A DNA stretch of 64,000 nt from Papilionanthe hookeriana x Papilionanthe teres (GCA_022702705.1 CM040432.1:43178540-43242539); one strand, 5' to 3'. Numbered from the stretch's first letter, positions 23,672 to 36,518 are shown. Notes: generated by a model not told the origin, from the sequence alone. Numbers and translations: made by a program.

Positions 23672-24902
23672 TTATGTCGTGTAGTATTTCTTTAGAAAAC
23701 ACCCATTGATTGGAGGTAGGATTCTTTCTCCTTGATCATCCACCAATTGGTAGGATCCTTCGGAATTTGTCTTTTCGATTACATATGGACCTTCCCATAT
23801 CGGTTTAAATTTGCCACCTATCTTTCGATGAGCTAGTATAGGTATTCAAAGAACTAAAACTAATTCACTGATTCGAAAGGTTCTACGGCGAACTAATTTG
23901 TCGTGAGCTCGTATCATTTTTGCTTGATACAATTCAAGATTTTGTTGGGCTTGCAGACGTTTGCCCTCTAAATTTTCAAGTTCTTCAAGTCGCAACTTGA
24001 TGTTTTCTTCTTCAGTTATTTTATCAGTTATTGCAATTATGAGAGAAGGAATTTGGATTTCCAGAGGCAAAATGGCTTCAGAACCATATACCAAAGCAAA
24101 TGGTGTAGACCTTGTTGGAGTTCGATATGTAGTTCTATAAGCCCATAAAGCTTCTATTAGTCGTTCATGCCACTGTCTCGAGCTATTACTTAATCTCTTT
24201 TTCAAGATTTGAACCAACGTTTTATTGAAAACTTCAGCTAATCCATTAGCCTTAGGGTAATAGATTGTGGAATATCTCCAATCAATCCCATTTCTCTGGA
24301 TAAAGTGGTTCATTTTTGTGTTTTTGAAGGCCAATCCATTATTTGATATGACTCTTCGAGGAATCACAAATTTATAAATGATATGTGTTTTAAAGAAGTG
24401 GAGAACTTGTTCTGCCTTGACTTCTTGAAGGGGTATTGCTTCTGCCCATTTAGAAAAATAGTCAGTAGCTGCCAGAATAAATTTATGGCCCTTGGAAGAT
24501 GGAGGATCTATAGGGCCCACTATGTCAGTACCCCAACATTCAAATGGCCATGATGCAATAGTCGGATGTAGGACATTTGGTGGTTGATGTAGAACTACTC
24601 CATGTATTTGACATTGATGACGTTTCTTTGCAATGTCAAGACAATCAGTCATCATTGTTAGCCAATAATAACCCATTCTTTTTATTTTCATTTTCATTTT
24701 GGGTCCAGATTGATGTGCACCACATAAACCTGAATGAACTTCCTTAACAATCTCTCGAGCTTCAATTTGGTTTAAACATCTTAACCACATTTGATCAAAA
24801 GATCGTTTATAAAGGACGTCAATTATTAAAGCGTATGATAATGCTCTTTGTTTGATTTGGTTAGCAATAGAAGTGTTTTCAGGTAATTTTCCAGTTTGTA
24901 AA
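23672..24902 (-). pseudogene. Integrase of E1
   Basis: Inserts element cDNA into the genome. One frame covers it from the stop near 24905 to the TAA at 23672, broken only by TGA at 23846. In the piece from 24790: zinc-binding region with His19, His26, Cys50 and Cys60 (the usual first Cys of the final pair is Arg57, as in E2); catalytic Asp89 in TDIVGP; the second catalytic position is Asn150 (SNNG instead of SDNG); Glu186 in GLAEV with 35 residues between. The C-terminal WEGPYVI motif lies past the stop, near 23790. There is no chromodomain, as expected for Tat. Asn150 and the stop make this copy inactive. Confidence 0.9.
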
Positions 24903-24904
24903 TA

Positions 24905-25470
24905 TTAGATGATTGGTTGTCGCCAATCATCCTTCTCGTCATTTATTGTCATTGTTATATTTTCACCGATTTTATGCAAATTATCCATGTCAATTTGAGA
25001 AAGAACTTGTCGTCCTTTTATAGAAATCGGTATGTCATCCTCTTCTGGACATGCAAATTCCTTTGCAAGTTTTGCCAGAGCATCCGCTAGAGAGTTGTCT
25101 CGTCTTGGGATTAAGAAAAATGTTACATCAGGAATTTGTTGAAGTAATTTCAGAGTGTAACGAGAATACTGTTCAAGTCGTGGTTTCAGAATTTTGTATT
25201 CGCCAGCAATTTGATTGATAATTAACTGGGAATCTCCGTAGATATCAATATTCTTAATTTCCATTAATATTGTCAATTCCAGACCGGTTATGAGCGCTTC
25301 ATATTCGGCTTCATTATTCGTGCATCGTTCTGTCAAATGATAGGAAAAGGGCATCATCATTTTGTCTGGAGTAATGAAAATTAATCCTACTCCGGCTTTG
25401 CTTGGTATTATTGTCTGTTTATCTTTGTCTTTCCATGCAGATGACGCTCCGTCAAAGAAGATTTCCCATC
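24905..25470 (-). pseudogene. Archaeal-type RNase H (aRNH) of E1
   Basis: A second RNase H domain, at residues 261-395 of the ORF that starts at 26251, followed by a linker to integrase. It degrades the RNA strand of RNA-DNA hybrids. The catalytic set looks complete: Asp267 (FFDGASS), Glu314 (NNEAEYEAL), Asp340 (YGDSQLI) and Asp390 (SLADALAKLA). This domain is diagnostic for the Tat clade. It is in frame with the RNase H before it and with the integrase after it, separated from integrase by one TAA at 24905. Confidence 0.92.
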
Positions 25471-26251
25471 GTTGCATGTTAGAATTTTTTACTTCTGATA
25501 TTTGTTCATCAGGTAGATCGTCATTAAGGGGTGATCCCGTTGGAATTGGGTGTGCCGCTAAGAAATCTGCTAGGATTTGTCCTTTAATAGCACGTAACGG
25601 TACAAATGTTATGTCGAATTGTAACAAGATCATTGCCCATCTTGCTAATCTCCCAGAAAGTGTCGGTCGTGTTATTAAATATTGTAACGGGTTAACTCTT
25701 GAGATAAGAGTTACTTTATGAGAAAGCATATAATGTCTTAGCTTTTGAACTGTGAAGATCAGGGCTAAACAATGCTTTTCAATTGTTGGATATTTTACTT
25801 CTGCTGGAACTAAACAATGACTCAAGTAGTATAATGCATTTTCTTTTCCTTCATCATTTACTTGCGCTAGCAAAGCTCCAAGTGAATTGTCCAATGCCGC
25901 GGTGTAAAGGATTAAAGGTCTTCCTAATACAGGGGCTGCTAAGACAGGAGGGGTTGTCAGATATTGTTTAATGTCTTCAAAGGCATGCTGGCATTTTTCA
26001 TCCCACACGAATTTGGCATCCTTTTTGGTAAGGGCAGTAAGGGGTTGACATCTACCCGATAGATTGGAAATGAAACGTCGTATACATGCTAATTTTCCTT
26101 GGAAGGGTCTCAATTGAGTTAGATTTTTAGGAGGAGGCATATTTAGGATAGCTTCCATTTTGAGAGGATCAATTTCTATCCCACGATGTCGAACTACAAA
26201 TCCTAAAAATTTTTCTGAAGTGACACCAAAGGCGCACTTTAAAGGGTTCAT
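25471..26251 (-). pseudogene. RT connection and gypsy-type RNase H of E1
   Basis: Residues 1-230 of the same ORF. FLGFVV and the LTQLRPFQGKLACIRRF block are the RT thumb and connection; LILYTAALDNSLGALLAQ to RHYML is the gypsy RNase H. The first catalytic Asp of the usual TDAS motif is replaced (TAAL), and a GQILADFLA block ends the domain. Degeneration of this RNase H beside an intact archaeal-type one is typical of the Tat clade and need not be recent decay. Confidence 0.88.
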
Positions 26252-26890
26252 TTTAAGATTATATCGTCATAGTAGTTCAAAGACAATTCTCAAATTGTAT
26301 ATATAATCGTCTTTTTGTTTACTATTGACAACCAGATCGTCGACATAACATTCGACTTGATTATGTATTAGTTCATCAAAAATTCGTGCCATGGATCTTT
26401 CATAGGTTGCACCGGCATTTTTCAGTCCAAATGGCATAACCTTAAAACAATATATGCCCATGGGTGTTCGGAAATCCTTCATCTTTCGAAAACATTTTTA
26501 TTTGGTTATATCCTGATGATCCATCCATGAAAGAAAATATTGCATATTTTGATGCAATATCAACCATTAACTCAGGAATTGGTAAAGGAAATTCATCTTT
26601 TGGACATGCTTTGTTCAAGTCTCCGTATTCTATTCGGACTCATATTTGTCCATTTTTCTTTTAATCGGCACCACATTGGCTAGCCATGTTGGATAATTTT
26701 CTTCTCGTATGAAGTCGGCCTCTATCAATTTCTTGACTTCCGCGATGACTTGTTGCTCTCATTTCGACACGCATCCTTCTTGGAGCTCGTTTAACCGGGT
26801 TTATGATTTGGTCTATCCGAGTTTATGGATCGCGACTTACGGAGATAAACCAGGCATTTCGTCATAAGTCCAAGCAAAACAGTCTTTATA
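26252..26890 (-). pseudogene. Reverse transcriptase of E1
   Basis: The start (CFAWTYDEMPGLSP) lies at the end of the 27754-26837 frame. From 26836 to about 26490 several stops and at least one frameshift break the fingers domain, though LIEADFIREENYPTWLANVV can be read. Piece 26482-26267 carries VMPFGLKNAGATYERSM and the catalytic YVDD at 26347-26336. A TGA at 26267 separates it from the thumb. The enzyme copies element RNA into cDNA; this copy cannot make it whole. Confidence 0.88.
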
Positions 26891-27838
26891 TTCCACCAAC
26901 AATTGAGTTATGTCTTTTATTTCCTCATCATTAAGGAATGAACTAATAAAAGTCGGTTTTGGATTTTCATTAGTTCCTAAATTTATTTCTTTTAGTTCAT
27001 CAATTGTCAATTTAATTTCTTCTTCCAACTCCGGGGGAGCATTTTCAATTGGAAGATCAGGCAATGGATCGGAATCACATTCTTCTGTGACAGTCAAACA
27101 AAATTCTGTATCATCTAATGGTCCCAAAATTTCAAATCCAACACTTTTTTTAGAGTTAGAATTTCGTTTATTATCATTCCACATTTGCTCAATGAAGTGC
27201 GGTTGTTTTAAAGACCATTGTTTGAGCATTAAACTATTTTGAATGAATTTTCGTGCCCAAGGAGAATACAACTCAAAAAGAATTTTCATTGATTGTGGAA
27301 GATTTTCATCTTCTATTTTTACATCATCTTTAGTACAAGAAGAAGTAGAGCCAAGTCTAAACTTAATCGGCTTTTTGTCATCATTATATACTTCTTTGAC
27401 TATTAGATTTTCAATCTTAGCAGTGGATATTGGAGTTAGAGTAATAGAATGTATATAATGATTGATTTTGTCATACATAGATTCAAATTGTTTCTCTTTA
27501 TCTTCCTCTTCTAGAGATATTTTGAATTGGGGTTCCTTTGCAACCACAGATGTCGTTTCTTCTTCAGAATCCAGGTGGATTTTGAACTTCAGTGGTTTCT
27601 TCATTGTGACAATTGGATCTTCTCTACCTTGTCCTCGTCCTCGGCCTCGACGTCGAGTGCGAGTCTGACGGAAATTAGTCTCTTTTGTCTTTATCGAAGA
27701 AAAATCCTTTTCATTTATTTTCTTTTCTTTGTTCTTTTCTTCCATATTTACCATTGTCTCTTTGGAAGATATTGTTTTATTTATAGGAGCATAATATGAT
27801 GCATCTTCATGTATACCGATTTCATGGATTGAAAACGG
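26891..27838 (-). pseudogene. Protease-RT linker of E1 with Arg/Gly-rich tract
   Basis: Open from 27754 to 26837. It has a basic RTRRRGRGRGQGR stretch early on and an acidic middle, then APPELEEEIKLTIDELKEIN and a block before RT. The same order occurs in E2 (42380-41513), including the RGRGRGRGRGE tract. No enzyme domain is recognisable. An RGG-like tract suggests nucleic-acid binding, which is inference. Confidence 0.75.
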
Positions 27839-28225
27839 TTACAGATCTCCTATAATACGAAATTCTTGTCCTTTTCGTAAATATTTGATACATTGATGTA
27901 ATGAAGAGGGTACCATTTTATATTCATGGAGCCATGGTCTACCAAGTAAGGCATTAAAAGAAGTGTCTAAATCAATAATATGAAATTTTGTTATTGTTGC
28001 CAAGTCGGCTATTTTTAAGAGCAATGTTATTGATCCAAGGGCCCGTTCTCCTTGTTGATTGAATCCTCTTAACATCATTGTATCTCTTGATAGTTGAGAG
28101 GCATCAATGTCTAAGTATGCAAGAGTTCTCAGGTTCATAATGTTGATTGAAGCACCTGGGTCAATAAGAACTCTCGAAAGTATCGTGTCATTGATGTTTA
28201 CTGTAATATATAGTGGACGATTGTG
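27839..28225 (-). pseudogene. Aspartic protease of E1
   Basis: Cleaves the polyprotein. The active-site motif is VLIDPGASINIM, with the Asp codon at 28160-28162, followed by the FHIIDLDTSFNALLGRPWLH block that ends retropepsin domains of this group. Both E1 and E2 have DPGAS, so Pro after Asp is a family trait; Tat proteases commonly vary at this place. A TAA at 27839-27841 replaces the Gln of the same place in E2 (GDLQPFS). There is a frame change relative to gag near 28140-28370. Confidence 0.85.
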
Positions 28226-28371
28226 TCAGTTGTTCCGAACAACAAGTCATTGTCATAGAAGGTAATCTTTGTTGATTCCTCTAATGAGTAAGCTTCGTTT
28301 TGGGTAGTACTAGCAAGTTGAGTTAAGCAAATGTCAGGGTCTGAAAGGGCCTTGATTAATGATTCTCTTAT

Positions 28372-29355
28372 TTATTTGGAAAGTATGAGAGCGTCATAAA
28401 TGATTAATTTTGCAGGTAATTTTCTCAAATGGGCCAGTACATTATAATCTACCTTATTGTGAAGATCATCCTTATTTCCTTCAGAAGTTCGGGGATATAT
28501 TGGAGGAATGATCTTTTCTGGTGTAATTATTTGTTTTTCTTTTTCTTGTGGAATTATCCTAGGAGGTAAGATTTTTCCACTTCTCAAGTTAATTTCAATT
28601 ATTTCCTCAGGTTGATTATCAGATTCATTTGTTTCTGAATCCGAAGATTCAAATTGTATAGAGATCAGAATTCCTTGTAATTGAAGCGTAGCAATGTCAT
28701 CTTCATTTGTGTCGTCGTCAGATTTCTCATTTTCATTTTCATTATTTTGGTTGTCTTTAGATTGATCATATACGATTTGAGCATTGTCTATAGGGTTAGA
28801 ATTCAAATGGTCATTCTCAGAAGCATCATCCAGAAAAGACAAAATGTACGCAAAACTAGGATTGTTATTATTCATGGTGAAAAGAAAGTCATACAAAGTT
28901 ATTGGCTTAAGGATTTTTCGTCCTTCGGCCGACATAACTATCCTAGTACAAGAGTGAAATGAATTAGAAGGTACAAAAGGAGTTGCAGCCCCTATGTCTG
29001 GAAGACCTCTAATCTGTTCCATTTTCTTGATTTTCTTTTTCTTTTCTTTCTTGGGTGATTTTGTAACTTGATATTTAGCGAAGATCTCTTCAGAAATGTT
29101 ATCCTTGTTTTTAGGATTAAGTTCCTCTATCGAAATCATATTGACTGATCCCTTTTCAGATTCTTTCAAGTATTTTTTCGGGATGACTAGATTTCCATCT
29201 TTGAAATTATGCTCTAAAAAGTCTTTGAAGACAAAACATTCTTCAATTTTATGTCCGAGCATCCTGTGGTAAGGGCAATAATTAGGATTGTCCTTCATGT
29301 CAATTTCTGTTGGCCTCTTAGCTTCTGGTAGCTTAAATTCAGGTATTTTAAGCAA
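28372..29355 (-). pseudogene. Gag C-terminal region with zinc knuckle, E1
   Basis: A 327-codon open piece. The nucleocapsid knuckle is C27-x2-H30-x4-H35-x4-C40 (29277-29236), the CPYHR-x2-GH form usual for Tat gags. It is followed by a long spacer that is Lys-rich and then Asp/Glu/Asn-rich (SDDDTNEDD), with a KPITLYDFLF block also found in E2. It binds genomic RNA; the spacer joins gag to protease. Confidence 0.85.
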
Positions 29356-29427
29356 GCTACGAAATATTTTGCTGACGGCCTCAGTTGATACTGGGATTGG
29401 TTGTTGAAGTTGTAATTGAGGTGACTT

Positions 29428-30329
29428 CTACGATGTCGAAGGATTTTGTCGTTGCTTCTTTTGCTTCGGTTGGATTTGCATCACCTGTTTGCCTTTTTCT
29501 GCAATATTCCCAGGTTTCTTTTCAAAAGTTTTGATAGTATTTATCTTTTCAGTTTTCTCCATTACACTCATCTGCTTAACCTCTTCCTGGAGATTGGCAG
29601 CATTATTGAGTAATTTTTCAAAAGTTTTTATCGTAAATCCTTTAAGCATAAATGCTATGGGACCATGGATATTTTTAGCAGTATTCCAACAGCATGTTGT
29701 TCTTGTAATTGTGGCTCACATTTCATGTTGAGATTTCTCCAGCGTAAAATATAATCTACCAAGGTTTCTCCTGGTTTTTGTTTCTCTACCACCAGATCAC
29801 CAACAGTGGTATGATGTTGTGCTCCTGCAAAGCGTTGAATAAAAAGGCTTTCATGCTTTATAAAGGTTTTGACAGATCCATTGGGAAGTTTTGCATACCA
29901 ATCGAATGCAACTCCCGTGAGACTGTTAACAAATTGTCAAAATATGAGAGCATCATTTCCTCCAGCATTATAGCAGCTTGCTCTGAAATGTGCCAGATGT
30001 TGTCGGGGATTTCCCGTCCCATCAAACATTTTAAAGACAGTAGGAACAAAACCTTTAGGATATTGAACAGAATCATATTCCTCTGGGTATGGCCTACCCT
30101 TTGGAGTTAATGCTCCAGCTTTTGCCTGAGGCATCGTTTCTTTAATTTTTTGTTCCACTATTTTTGTAATATCCTTTTCTGGAGTTTCGTTATGAGGAGA
30201 ATTCTTTCTCTTTCGAGTGCTTTCCTCGACATCCATTAGTTCTTCTCTTCTTTCAAGGATGTGAATAGCCTCCGGTCTAATGATTTCAATAGCTGGAGAA
30301 GGGTCGGCTGGTGGTTTTTGCAAAGTCAT
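29428..30329 (-). pseudogene. Gag capsid region of E1, second part
   Basis: Continues gag after the E2 insertion. FKMFDGTGNPRQHLAHFRAS and AFDWYAKLPNGSV are the capsid hallmarks of this clade; VGDLVVEKQKPGETLVDYIL follows. TGA at 29937-29939 stands where E2 encodes Arg (LLFRQF). A frameshift near 29670 leads into piece 29649-29428 (MLKGFTIKTFEKLL, then a Lys/Gln-rich tail). The coordinates after 30329 belong to E2. Confidence 0.88.
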
Positions 30330-32419
30330 TGTCGGCATATTTTTAGGTTGAGTGTTGTATTTTTGAAAAGATGTCGCCTACAGAAATTGTCGGCGAATTT
30401 TTAATTTAATTTAAATAAATAATTTGAAAGGTAGTATTTCATTTTGACAATAATTTTAAATTTGAAAATTTTAAGATATGAAATCAAACTGATCTTACAT
30501 CCCGAATAGTTTATATAAACGAGCACCACGTCACAAACCGTGTATCTATCTCGAAGGACAAACACACTGCATGACGATGGGGCTCGATTAAATAAATTAG
30601 AAAGGTTTGTGACATCTGTTTGGTCTGCGAACCAATTTTATAAGCTGACAAGTTCCCATGCTTAATATAAAGAAATTAAGCAGGGTTTATATTATCCAGG
30701 TTCTTAAAATTTCCTATAAGGGCAAGCCCCTATAGTTAATTACATCTTAAGTGACGGGAATCACCTAAGAAAACTCTCGATAATAATCGGTAATCTTGCT
30801 CTCAAGAATTTCAAAGTTTAAGTTTTCAAGGGATTGAATTTTGGAATTTCGATAGGGAATGGATCAAATTTGGAACATTTTATTTTGGGAATTCAAAAGA
30901 AGAAAGGTAGGAGAAATTACAGATTCGAAGCGAACTTCGGTAATTTCCCGACTATCTTATTGTTTGGCTTAAATTTAGGAAGGCCCTAATGTTTATTTAA
31001 TGTTTTGATCTTGCCAATTTTAATTAATTTGGACTTATATTTGTATGGTAAAATCACACAAATAGCCTTGAAGATGTGAGGGTTTATGTCGTACCAAACT
31101 ACTAACTCGGAGTTCTAAGACCGGTTAGGGCTTAATTTACATGACCTGATCATGCAAATGCCTAACGAAGAGTTGAGGATTTATGTTGCACTAGGAAAAC
31201 TACCTCGAAATCATATGGCTTTGTTGTTTAATTCTAGGAATGTTTAGCTGATGTAGAGTTGTTTTGCTGATGATGATGGTCGTGCTGCCCACCATGCTCC
31301 GAGCTCCTTGTTGTTGCAGAGGTTTAGTTTTAGAAGTCATAAATCAGAAGATGAGAGAAGTGTTCTGGTTTAGAGAAAATCTTAAAATCCAGGTGTTTTT
31401 TAATATTTTAATTAAACCAATCTTAAAGTTGATTATAACAACACCGATTAAGATCCTATGGTTCCATCCATCCGGCATCGTTATTTTTATCGGATTCACT
31501 TAGTCCAGATGAATTTGCTAAACTCAACTGAATGAATTCCACACTTTCATTTAGACCGTGGGAAATCCCGTTAGCAACACGTAGGTTACATCATCCGAGG
31601 TATTCCCGATCATCCAACAAGACGTTTTAATTTAGTTGTAGTTGTAGTTTTGTTGTTCTGTTTGTGATTAAATTTTTAGTTGTTTTATATTTTGAAATGT
31701 TGTGGCGGTAAATTTTATCTTGCAATGACTTTTAGTTTAGTTCTGGTTTCAGTTTTAGGGACTATCCTAAAAGTGTGGGTTTTCATGCAACAGTTGTTTA
31801 TCATGCAAGAAAAGTAAGTGCGATGCGGTTAAATAAATTGCAACAAAATAAAAGCGTACCTGGAGGGTCTTCCCGTCATCCCAAGCTGCACTTAAACACA
31901 ATTTAGAATATTTAAGCGAGTTCTTAGGTAAAGCTAAGGGAAGGGTTATGGTTTTCTACCAAATTCCTAATCCTATAGCTAGTCATTTCCTATGACGTCT
32001 AGGTTCTTTGTGTTTTTGTTTGAAGACGATTTTCCTCATCAAAGAACAATTAAGTTCAATTGTTCTTATAAATATCCTATCATATTGAGGAAGTGCTTAA
32101 GAAGAATCTTAAACATCTTTTCAATATTGCTAGAATTGTTTTAAGTCCAAATGAATTTAATTATACGAATGAATTAATCGTCCGGGAATTCAAGTTTTGT
32201 TGTTATCTTACTCAGTGAACTAGGACATTTGAATATCCTATGAGGGAAGTAACATTTCATTTAACGTTCTGTTTAGGAGTTATGACAACAAAAGCTTTCA
32301 AGGGCAAATTGATGTTCAAATGGTTTGTGATTTAATTTAATTTCAGTTAACGGGTTTAAATTTGGAATAGTGTTAAAGTTGGTTCATATTTATTTTTGAA
32401 TTTCCTTATGTCTTAGGTG

Positions 32420-32790
32420 ATGTTATTTTTAATTCAATTTAATTTAACTTTAATTTAATTTAATTTGGTTTAGTTTTAATTTTAATTTAATTTAACTTGA
32501 TTTTAATTTTAACTTGATTCTATTATTTAATTTAATTTAATTCAATTTAATTTGATTTGATATGATTTAATTTAATTTAATTTAAATTGATTTAAATTAA
32601 TTTAATTTAATTTGGTTTAGTTTAATTTAATTTAATTTAATTTAATTTAATTTAATTTAATTTAATTTAATTTAAATTTTAATTTAATTTGATTTAATTT
32701 GATTTAATTTGATTTAATTTAATTTAATTTAATTTAATTTAATTTAATTTAATTTTAATTTTAATTTTATTTTATTTTTAATTTTAATTT
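32420..32790. repeat. (TTTAA)n tract in LTR 3
   Basis: Long runs of taatt pentamers with sparse variants; counterpart of the tracts in LTR 2 and LTR 4. Confidence 0.9.
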
Positions 32791-34120
32791 AATATTTTAT
32801 TTTTTATGTTTTAAAGATGATTTAATTGTAATTGTTGAAGTATTAATTTAATTGAAATTTTAAAAGGGTTTAATTTAAATAATTTAACTTTAATTTAATT
32901 TAATGATTAAGTCTTTTAGCATTTTAAATCTTATATTTGGATTATTATTTTAATTAGGAATTAAATATTATTGAGATGATTAATTTAGGGATTCTTAAAT
33001 TAAAGAACAAATCTCTTCCTAATAATATCCCTATTTTAATAATTCCAATTTTATTATTCTTCCAAATTTAATCAATTATTTAATTAAAGTTTATTTTAAT
33101 TATTTTTAAATTGTTTAGTAAGTTTCTACCCTTTAATTATTTAAATTTCATTCATCCAAATCAGATTAAGATCAAATATTTTACTTTTTCATTTTATTAA
33201 GCCTAAAGTTTTAGTTAATGGTTGAAATTTTAATTACCATTTTGCCCTTATAGCTTACTAATGTCATAACTCACTAAATTGAGCTTAAATGAACTTGAAA
33301 TTTTTATGTGACTTCACTCATATGTCAATAAAGACATGAGAGGAGGAAATGTAATTTTTCTGTATTCAGTTTATTTATGTAATTATTTTTGGTGGAAAAT
33401 AAGGATATCCAAGGAAAATTTAATAATATGTCCAAGGGAAAGTTTCTGTCCTTAAGAAAATTATGGGACATTCCTAATGACCAGAGGACCACTTGGACCA
33501 ATTTTGGTGATTTTTTGAATTATATTATTTTTATTATAATTATTTTGAGTTTTGGAGTATTAATTAATTTAAAAATAAAATAAAGGTTGAAAAATGAATT
33601 TTATATGAGAAGAATACATCTATACGGTGATCATGCATTGAAATTAAGGCATTTGAAATGGAGAATCTCCAGAAGCTCGGGATAAAGAGTTAGCTCTTAC
33701 CTTTGCTCAGAGAATTGTGGCTTGATACGAGGGTTGTGTCACCTTCGATTGGGTCCAAGCAAGCTCCGGATGAAGTCCCTTGGCACAGTGAATTGTCTCA
33801 GTATGATTTCGACCAAGCCCGATCACAAAGCTTGAGTCCGGAACAGATGGGTGGCCTAGAGAGGGGGCTTTTGCTGGTGGACTTCTTCCTTGGTCCGGGT
33901 GAAGGTGTAGGACAAATCAATTTGGGGATTGGTCCACTGTGAAGAAGTGTCCTGGTTTTGTGTTGAAATTTGAACTCAAAATTGAGCTCAGCTAGAGGGA
34001 ATTGGGGCTGGAATCCAGTGGGAATCAAGTGCTCTATGTGTAGAGAGTGGTCTGGAATGATTTTGGCAGAGTTTCCTTAAGGTTGGTTCAGCACCTCTCC
34101 CATGGCCGAGAGATGGGGTG

Positions 34121-34129
34121 TTTAAATAG
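34121..34129 (-). promoter_or_regulatory. TATA box of LTR 3
   Basis: TTTAAATAG on the plus strand after catggccgagagatgggg, identical in context to LTR 4. As the 3' LTR of E2 it would drive transcription out of the element into E1 (minus strand). Confidence 0.55.
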
Positions 34130-36518
34130 AGCTGGCTGGAGGCTCTCCCAGGGGGAGTTAGGGCTTGGGATCAGCTGCTCTGGTGAGGAGAAGAACAGCC
34201 ATGGTGGCCACTGGGCATGGGGCAGCTCAGCAAGGGAGAATTTCAATGTTGGCTCACATGTGAGCTCTCGGGTGTTGTGTTTTCCGGTGGCCTGGTGGCT
34301 GGCCGGCCGAGCACTGGTCACCATCTTGTTCGGGTGGGTCGGGCTGGGGTTTAGTGTAGGCGATTGGCAAATGCCATGTGTCAAAAGCTTGGATTAGAAT
34401 GGTATGGGAGAAGGCTCATTTTGGCTCAAATTGGTCAACCCATCCCTTTGGGCTAGGTGCACCACCCAATGCTTGGTTTAGGTTGAAGGGAAAGTGATTT
34501 GGTTCGAGCATAATCGGTAGGGTCAAGTCACCATCCAAGCAAAATTAGGCATAAGCAGGGTTAAGGGGAATCATGGGAGTGGTTAATCACCTTATGGGAA
34601 TGTGGAAAGGACCTCCTCCTTTTGCCCAATGTGGTAAGGTCACATGTGAGTAACTCACATGGCTTGCATGTGGCTTAAGAGTGGCTTCATGGCTTGTCTT
34701 TGGCTTGGGGAAAAGCTTGGTCAATTTTATGAAAATGGATTTTAGAAATTTTGGTACTTTAGGGGTTATTTGATGGGATTTGGCATATGGCTTGATTTGG
34801 AACCATTTGATGATTGATTTAGGACTTAAGGGATGATTTTAATTGAATGCATGATGAAGAAGAGTGTCATATGGACTTCGAATGAATTTTGGGCCTTTGA
34901 AATTTAGTGAAGATGTGCTTTTAAAATGGTTTAGAGAAGTGGGCTTTTGGATTTTAAAATGGATTTTAGGATGAGAATTTTGCAAAGGATTGGGTCCAAT
35001 AAGTGTTGAATTTAATTTAGGAATGTTTCATGAATGATTTGGAACAAATTTGAAGTGTTTTGGGCTTGAATTGGGTTGGATTTGGACCTCTTTGGTAAAT
35101 GGGCCAATGTAAGTCAAATTGGGCTAACTTGGGCCAATGTTGAGCTAGGGTTGAAATTGATGTAAAATAAATGTTGGGCAATGTTTATGGGTATGTTTCA
35201 AAGAGGTTTTGGCTTTGGTTGGGTTTTGATTTTGGGGTTTGGGCTTATTTGGGTTAGGTTTGGGTTTAGGTCAAAATTGGGCCTTTTAGTTTTGGGTTGA
35301 ATTTGAGTGGGGTTTGGATCCAAATTTTGGGCAAATCATGTTAGTGTTTTGTTTTTAGGGATGTTAGGGAAGGTTTAGAAAAGATTTGGGGTTAATTGGA
35401 GTTAAATTGGTTTGGTTTGGGCTAGGTTTGGGTCATGGGTCCAAATTGGGCTTTAAGGCCAAAAGTGAAATTGGATTCAAATGTCAATCAAATTGGACTT
35501 GGATCTGGTCTAGATTGGTGTTGAGAATGATAAATTAAAGTTTAGAATTGAATTGGACCAGAATTTGGGTCAATTGGGTAGGTTTGGCTTGACATTGGGT
35601 TCACATAGGGTTAAAATGGGTCAGATTGGGGGTTTTAACAAAAGTGGGGTAAATTGACAAAATTGACCCATGGTGTAGTTGAACAAAATGAAATTGGGAA
35701 TATTTGGGATTTTCTGGGAATATTTGGGATTTTCTGGGAATTTTCTGAATTTTTGGATTTTTGGGTCAAGAGGGGTATTTTGGGTATTTGGAGGGTATTG
35801 GGAGGTATTTTTGAAATTTTTGATATTTTTGGCTATGGATGATCAACTTGATTGATGAGGAAATGTTCAAGGTTAATTTTGGGGAATTTTTGGTAATTTG
35901 GAAATTTTGAAAAATTTGGGTAATTTCAAGGGCTTTGGGTAGGCTAGGCGGGTGTAGAGTCCCCGGGGTCAAAAATTGAAATTTTGGAAGAATGAAGATT
36001 GATCAAATATGAGTGAAATGGAATCACTTTGGTTGAGAGATGAAGCCATATCAAGCCCACATGAGCCATGGAGAGACTCATTTGAGGCATCCACTATGTT
36101 GTTCCTAACCTCTTGCGCGAGGGTGAGGGTTAAGCACCATCCATGTGAATAACCTTCATGAGTCAGGAGGTCAAGTTAGGTATGGGTGTGTTTTTTAGGA
36201 TGCATGTGAAAGTGTAGTGTATAGGTGTAGTGTGTGTGTAAGTTAGCCCTTCACCAGACCAGGCCACCCAGGGCAGTCCTAAGGCCAAAGAGTCCTATAG
36301 GAACTCATCCTTTAAACTTTCACATTTGATTTCAACCCTCTAGGTGATTAGGGGTCTACGGTCAAGTTTGTGGAGTTTACAGGGATTTAAGAAGTGGTTT
36401 GAATTTCTAAGTGGTGGGTCCCAATTCTAATCCTCTAAGATACTCGAAAGGAAAAGCTAAGGCTAGATCCTAAGTACTAAAAGAAGAAGAGAAGACCTCA
36501 TAAAAAATGAGGTCAACA

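Larger units (their letters stand above)
30330..36518 (-). mobile_element. LTR 3: 3' LTR of E2 with internal deletion
   Basis: Begins tgtcggcata and ends gaggtcaaca. It matches LTR 4 with only a few differences per hundred bases in the stretches I compared, except for a deletion of about 1.34 kb at 33606/33607, matching 50372-51717 of LTR 4. The lost part includes the GC-rich stem. The TATA box (34121-34129), the (TTTAA)n tract and the terminal hairpin remain. Confidence 0.92.

Noticed and set aside
34088..34384. ORF conserved in LTR 2 (19583-19804), LTR 3 and LTR 4 (52204-52440)
   Set aside because: It spans the TATA box and lies mostly upstream of the likely start site, so it would not be on the main transcript. 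Its similarity follows from LTR similarity.
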